This document shows positions 59,948 to 64,000 of a stretch of DNA of 64,000 nt, piece after piece. Every line of letters starts with the position of its first letter. Positions within the stretch are counted from its first letter, which is position 1. Source of the DNA: Microbacterium sp. (GTDB taxonomy: Bacteria > Actinomycetota > Actinomycetes > Actinomycetales > Microbacteriaceae); contig NZ_JAPSIY010000003.1 of the NCBI RefSeq assembly GCF_031178445.1, forward strand, positions 124,001 to 188,000, in the 5' to 3' direction. The notes below the pieces were generated by a model. It ran no database searches. It was given only the letters and a program-made list of their open reading frames with translations, and was not told the DNA's origin. A program made the translations under genes and the position numbers.

Positions 59948-62900
59948 TGTCCGCGCCGTCGCCGGATCTCGGCGTGCTGCCGGCATCCGCGGGGCCCGGC
60001 ACCCTTCCGACCGCACGAGAGGATGCGGGCGGATGGCCGCACGTGCCGCACATCTCCGCCACGGATGTCGCTGCCGCGCTCGGTCTGCCCACGCCGACGC
60101 CCGCTCAGCAGCGTGTGATCGAGGCACCCGCGTCGCCGGCGCTCGTGGTGGCGGGCGCAGGCAGCGGCAAGACCGAGACGATGTCCGGCCGTGTGGTGTG
60201 GCTCGTGGCGAACGACCTTGTGCGTCGCGACGAGATCCTCGGCCTGACCTTCACCCGCAAGGCGGCGGGCGAGCTGTCGGAGCGCATCGCAGCGCGGCTC
60301 GCGATGATCGACGAGTACGGAAGGCGCGGGCTCCTCGCACACCTGCCCGGCATCGTCGCCTCCGGTGAGCTGCACCGCGTCGACGCCGCCGCGCCTGGTC
60401 GTCAGCGCGAGCTGGTGCGCGCGCACGTGCTCGACGAGCTCGCTCTCCGGTACCGCACCGGGTGGGACCCCTCCACGCCCCGCACCGCCGACGACCTCAT
60501 GATCCGACCGCGTGTGTCGACCTACAACGCCTTCGCCGACGGCATCGTCCGAGAGCATGCCGCGCGCATCGGCCGCGATGCCGACGTCGCGATGCTCAGC
60601 CAGGCGGCGTCGTGGATGCTCGCCCGCGAGATCGTGCTTCGTGCCGATCTGCCCGAACTCGAAGGCATCGACTTCGCCGTCACCACCGTGGTCGATGCGG
60701 TGCAGCGGCTTGCCGGCGATGCACTCGACCACAGGGCGGATCTCGACCGCGCCGGCCGCATCGCCGTCGACACCGCCAAGACCTTCGAGCCCTACCGCAG
60801 CAACGCCGACGTCGAGAAGGCCGCATCCAACCTGCTCGCACTGCCGACCCTGGCCGCACTGGTGAAGGAGTACATCGCCGAGAAGCAGCGCAGGGGCGTG
60901 CTCGATTTCGCCGACCAGGTCAGCGGAGCCTACGACATCGTCGAGTCCGCGCCCGATGTCCGCGAAGAGCTCCGCGAACAGCACCGCGTCGTGCTGCTCG
61001 ACGAGTATCAGGACACATCGGTCATCCAGACCCGCTTCCTCGCGGAGCTGTTCCGCGACTCGGCCGTGATGGCAGTGGGCGACCCGCATCAGTCGATCTA
61101 CGGCTGGCGTGGCGCGAGCGCCGACAACCTGTACGCGTTCTCCCGGTCCTTCGCTCGCGAGCAGTCCGCGCACACGTACAGTCTGATGACCAGCTGGCGG
61201 AACGACCGCAGCATCCTCGACATCGCCAATCGTCTGCTCGAACCGCTGCAGCGGCCGGGACTGGACGTGCCACCTCTGCAGGCCAGGCCGGGCGCGGGCG
61301 GCGGCTCGGCGTCTGTGCGGTTCGCGTTCACTGTCGGTGACGAAGCCGCTGAGGTCGCCGGCTGGTTCGCAGAGCGGCGCGCGGAGCACGCCGCGTTCGC
61401 CGGCGGGGGAGACAGGCCGCACACCGGCGCGATCCTGTTCCGCTCCAAGCGGCACATGCAGACCTTCGCGGCCGCTCTTGCGTCCCACGGCATCCCGCAC
61501 CGCATCCTCGGGCTGGGTGGCCTGCTGGCGACACCCGAGGTCGTCGACGTCGTCTCAGTGCTACGGGTGATTCACGACCCGAACGCGGGCTCCGCGCTCA
61601 TCCGGCTGCTGGTCGGACCGCGGTTCGGGGTCGGGGTGGCCGACATGGCGGCGCTGTACGATCTCGCGACCGAGCTGTCCAAACGCGACAGCGCGCTGCT
61701 GCCCCTCCCCGACGAGCTTCGCGCCCGCATCCGCTCGTCCCGCGGCGCAGACGAGGCGGTGTCGATCGTCGACGCCGTCGATGTGGTGCGCGGCCTCCGC
61801 GACGACTACCGGCTGCTGGAGCGCATCAGCCCCGAAGGGCGCTCCCGCATCCGGGCCGCGGGCGAGATGCTCGAGCGGTTGCGCCGTGCCGCGGCCCAGC
61901 CGATACCCGAACTGATCCGGCTCATCGAGCTGGAACTCCGGCTCGACATAGAGCTCGCGGCGAATGAGACGCGGGGTCCGGCGCGGGTGGCGTCGACCCA
62001 GCTGCGGGCATTCGCCGATGAGGTGCGCGCCTTCCTGTCGGCCGACCAGCGGGGCACGATCGGCAGTCTGATCGCCTGGCTGGACAAGGCTGAGAGCACG
62101 GATGAGCTCATGCCGCGCCCCGAGCCACCGGAGCCCGGTGTCGTGCAGCTGCTCACCATTCACGGCTCGAAGGGTCTCGAATGGGATGCCGTCGCCGTGG
62201 TCCGACTGGTCGAGGACGAGCTGCCGTCCCGGGTGAACGACACCTCCGGGTGGTTCGGCTTCGGCATGCTGCCGTTCGCGCTGCGCGGCGACGCGGACGC
62301 CCTGCCGCGATTCGAGTGGGTGCCGCCCGGATTCGACCGTGCCGAGCCGGCCAAGAGCGTCAAGACCGGCGTCGCCTCGTTGACCAGTGCGAGCAAGGCC
62401 TCGCCGGGGGCGCTCACGACGTTCAAGGCCGAGTACAAGCGCTATCAACAGCAGGAGGAGCGCCGACTGGCCTACGTCGCCGTCACTCGTGCGCGCTCCG
62501 ATCTCCTGCTCACGGGTTCGCACTGGGCGGGCCAGAAGAGCCCCCGCACACCGAGCCCCTACCTTCTCGAAGCGATCGACGTGCTCGGACTCGATGCGAT
62601 CGGCACCGTCGATCCCGACGAGAACCCGTATGAGGGCAGCGGCATGATCAAGCAGTGGCCGCTGGACCCGTTGGGAGGCCGCCGTGCGACCGTGACCCGA
62701 GCAGCCGACGCGGTGAACTCGGCGCTCGCCGAGGTGGAGCGGATCCAGCCGTCGGACGAGCTTGCACGGCTGCTGGCCGAGCGAGAGGTGCGGCTGCGCG
62801 GCGCGGATGCCGATGCCCCCACCCGCGTGCCCGCATCCCGGTTCAAGGACTACGTCACGGACTACGCCGGCACCCTCGGGCGGATCGTCCGGCCCATGCC

Positions 62901-63471
62901 GGAGCGGCCCTACCGGCAGACGCGTCTGGGCACGCTGTTCCACGCCTGGGTGGAACAGCGGTCCGAGCAGGTGGGGGTCGGCACGCGAATCGACGAGACG
63001 CTGTGGGAGACCGACGAGGACGCCCCGGATTCGGGCGATGTGTCCGAGGCGGATGCGGCCGATCTCGCCGAGCTGCAGCAGCGCTTCGAGAGCAGCGAAT
63101 GGGCGGATCTGAAGCCCATCGCGGTCGAGATCGAGATCGACTTCGCCTTCGGAGGGCACGACGCCCCCGGAACCGGCCATATCGTGATCTGCAAGCTCGA
63201 CGCGGTGTACCGCCGAGAGGACAGGGGTGGGCGAATCGAGATCGTGGATTGGAAGACCGGACGAGCCCCGCGAACCGACGCCGAGCGTGAGGAGCGGATG
63301 CTGCAGCTCGCCCTCTACCGGCTGGCCTACCACCGGCGATTCGGCCTTCCGCTGGAACAGATTGATGTCGCGCTGTACTACGTGGCAGATGATCTCGTCA
63401 TCCGCGGCGAGCGGATCTACTCCGAGGAGGAGCTCGTCCAGCGCTGGAGCGCGGCACGCGCAGCCCGCTGA
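59947..63471 (+). CDS. adnB: AdnB subunit of the AdnAB helicase-nuclease
   Basis: 1174 residues. UvrD/PcrA motor: Walker A VAGAGSGKTETM, LGLTFTRKAAGELSERI, Walker B VVLLDEYQDTS, VGDPHQSIYGWRGA, LLTIHGSKGLEWDAV and RRLAYVAVTRARSDLLL. C-terminal RecB nuclease with GTLFHAWVEQR, VEIVDWKTGRAP and QLALYRLAYH. With AdnA it forms a heterodimeric motor-nuclease for double-strand break resection, replacing RecBCD/AddAB. ATG 59947 shares a base with the adnA stop. Its last 55 bases overlap a convergent frame at the window edge. Confidence 0.92.
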   Translation: MSAPSPDLGVLPASAGPGTLPTAREDAGGWPHVPHISATDVAAALGLPTPTPAQQRVIEAPASPALVVAGAGSGKTETMSGRVVWLVANDLVRRDEILGLTFTRKAAGELSERIAARLAMIDEYGRRGLLAHLPGIVASGELHRVDAAAPGRQRELVRAHVLDELALRYRTGWDPSTPRTADDLMIRPRVSTYNAFADGIVREHAARIGRDADVAMLSQAASWMLAREIVLRADLPELEGIDFAVTTVVDAVQRLAGDALDHRADLDRAGRIAVDTAKTFEPYRSNADVEKAASNLLALPTLAALVKEYIAEKQRRGVLDFADQVSGAYDIVESAPDVREELREQHRVVLLDEYQDTSVIQTRFLAELFRDSAVMAVGDPHQSIYGWRGASADNLYAFSRSFAREQSAHTYSLMTSWRNDRSILDIANRLLEPLQRPGLDVPPLQARPGAGGGSASVRFAFTVGDEAAEVAGWFAERRAEHAAFAGGGDRPHTGAILFRSKRHMQTFAAALASHGIPHRILGLGGLLATPEVVDVVSVLRVIHDPNAGSALIRLLVGPRFGVGVADMAALYDLATELSKRDSALLPLPDELRARIRSSRGADEAVSIVDAVDVVRGLRDDYRLLERISPEGRSRIRAAGEMLERLRRAAAQPIPELIRLIELELRLDIELAANETRGPARVASTQLRAFADEVRAFLSADQRGTIGSLIAWLDKAESTDELMPRPEPPEPGVVQLLTIHGSKGLEWDAVAVVRLVEDELPSRVNDTSGWFGFGMLPFALRGDADALPRFEWVPPGFDRAEPAKSVKTGVASLTSASKASPGALTTFKAEYKRYQQQEERRLAYVAVTRARSDLLLTGSHWAGQKSPRTPSPYLLEAIDVLGLDAIGTVDPDENPYEGSGMIKQWPLDPLGGRRATVTRAADAVNSALAEVERIQPSDELARLLAEREVRLRGADADAPTRVPASRFKDYVTDYAGTLGRIVRPMPERPYRQTRLGTLFHAWVEQRSEQVGVGTRIDETLWETDEDAPDSGDVSEADAADLAELQQRFESSEWADLKPIAVEIEIDFAFGGHDAPGTGHIVICKLDAVYRREDRGGRIEIVDWKTGRAPRTDAEREERMLQLALYRLAYHRRFGLPLEQIDVALYYVADDLVIRGERIYSEEELVQRWSAARAAR

Positions 63472-64000
63472 GCCTCGTCCTCCGGCGCGAGATCGGTGTC
63501 AGGAGCGTCTGTCGCCGGCGTCGACCGTACGGGGGCCGACGCTCCCGCCGATCCGCGCACACCGGAGACCTCTGTGAGGTCTTGCGTCGCCTGCTCCCCG
63601 CCCCCGAGCTCCTCGGCGAGGTGCTGGCCCGAATCACCAGCGGGAGCCGGGTGCGTCCTCTCGTCCGAGCCGGACTCCGCGGGCGCCGCAGGGGTGCCGG
63701 CCGTCTGTTCATCGTCGTCATCGGGCCACAGATCGGATGCGCGATAGGCGTCGGTCTGCATCGAGGTGTCGACGGCGGTCGCTGCGGTGTCAGGCACCCG
63801 CTCGAGTACGTCGAGAGCTGAGTCCACGCCGCCGGTGTACGCGGCGGTGACACGCAGATCGTCACTGCGCAGTCCCTCCGCGAGCGAGTCGAGGAGGGCG
63901 GCAGCGTCGTCGACGATGTCCGGCCGGCGCATCTCGGCGCCGTGCACCAGCCAGCGTGCGAACTCGAGCTCCGCGTGCAGTCGGGCGCGCACGCGCAGTG
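63417..64000 (-). CDS. C-terminal part of a protein with acidic disordered tail (start outside window)
   Basis: The frame is open to the window end. The first visible part (LRVRARLHAELEFARWLVHGAEM, DIVDDAAALLDSLAEGL) is a helical bundle that resembles the C-terminus of APH-fold phosphotransferases found next to adnB in related genera. The last about 110 residues are a low-complexity Asp/Glu/Ala/Pro/Thr tail ending QRWTSSSSE. It overlaps the 3' end of adnB by 55 bases on the opposite strand. Identity is unsure. Confidence 0.5.
   Translation of the reverse strand, partial: LRVRARLHAELEFARWLVHGAEMRRPDIVDDAAALLDSLAEGLRSDDLRVTAAYTGGVDSALDVLERVPDTAATAVDTSMQTDAYRASDLWPDDDDEQTAGTPAAPAESGSDERTHPAPAGDSGQHLAEELGGGEQATQDLTEVSGVRGSAGASAPVRSTPATDAPDTDLAPEDEAQRAARAALQRWTSSSSE

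Overview
This window is a stretch of high-GC actinobacterial core chromosome. Codon third positions are overwhelmingly G or C. Genes are packed with 4-base ATGA/GTGA or TGATG overlaps, and many carry actinobacteria-only families (DUF3117, DUF3107, DUF6113, DUF6328, AdnAB, single-protein OppDF, a NUDIX NAD regulator). The best guess is the family Microbacteriaceae, most like Microbacterium; this is inferred from gene content and order, not from a search. I see no insertion sequence, prophage, CRISPR array, tRNA or rRNA.

Layout. 1-2.6 kb: the end of an anti-sigma factor, a YxFxxD-repeat lipoprotein, a cysteine-free A-type-carrier-like protein and small membrane or unknown proteins. 2.6-9.0 kb: a DHA2-type MFS exporter divergent from an ABC exporter, a GCCGGT hexamer repeat, a GT2-SDR pair and an alpha/alpha-barrel protein. 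9.1-14.8 kb: de novo NAD synthesis (nadA-nadB-nadC-nadS) behind a NUDIX-type regulator. 14.9-19.5 kb: a tandem glycine riboswitch controlling gcvT-gcvH-gcvP. 19.6-25.0 kb: an oligopeptide ABC importer (SBP, two permeases, fused two-NBD ATPase). 25.0-32.1 kb: a PH-domain protein, zinc-ribbon protein, CPBP protease, typA, a lysozyme-like secreted protein, and an XRE-cupin regulator divergent from azlCD.

31.7-46.5 kb follows a backbone I know from mycobacteria: DUF6113, 7Fe ferredoxin, dapC, gltA, a DEAD-box helicase, dapD/dapE back to back, a GT-C mannosyltransferase-like protein, DUF3117, an O-methyltransferase, tatB, mrp, DUF1003, an MgtE-N/CBS protein and a YflT-type stress protein. Three succinylase-branch diaminopimelate genes (dapC, dapD, dapE) lie within 7 kb. 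46.5-53.5 kb holds hydrolases, an Xaa-Pro aminopeptidase, an EEP nuclease/phosphatase-like protein, a PHP phosphoesterase and a DUF817 membrane protein. 53.5-63.5 kb holds a second DEAD-box helicase, a ferritin-like protein, DUF3107 and the AdnA/AdnB helicase-nuclease.

The most notable signal is in how genes start. About twenty genes have a TAnnnT -10 element placed 6 or 7 bases before the initiation codon, so they should be translated from leaderless mRNAs. At two places (upstream of the DUF6328 gene and of oppA) the leaderless start instead opens a 12- or 18-codon mini-ORF whose stop overlaps the start of the real gene. A third 10-codon mini-ORF bridges ferredoxin and dapC by overlaps at both ends. 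Other regulatory signals are a 16-bp hairpin between oppA and its permease genes, palindromes inside the promoters of the MFS and XRE/azlC genes, and a CTGGTC-box cluster at nadA. The DUF817 frame appears to run through its own terminator. No obviously new multi-gene enzymatic or defence system is visible.
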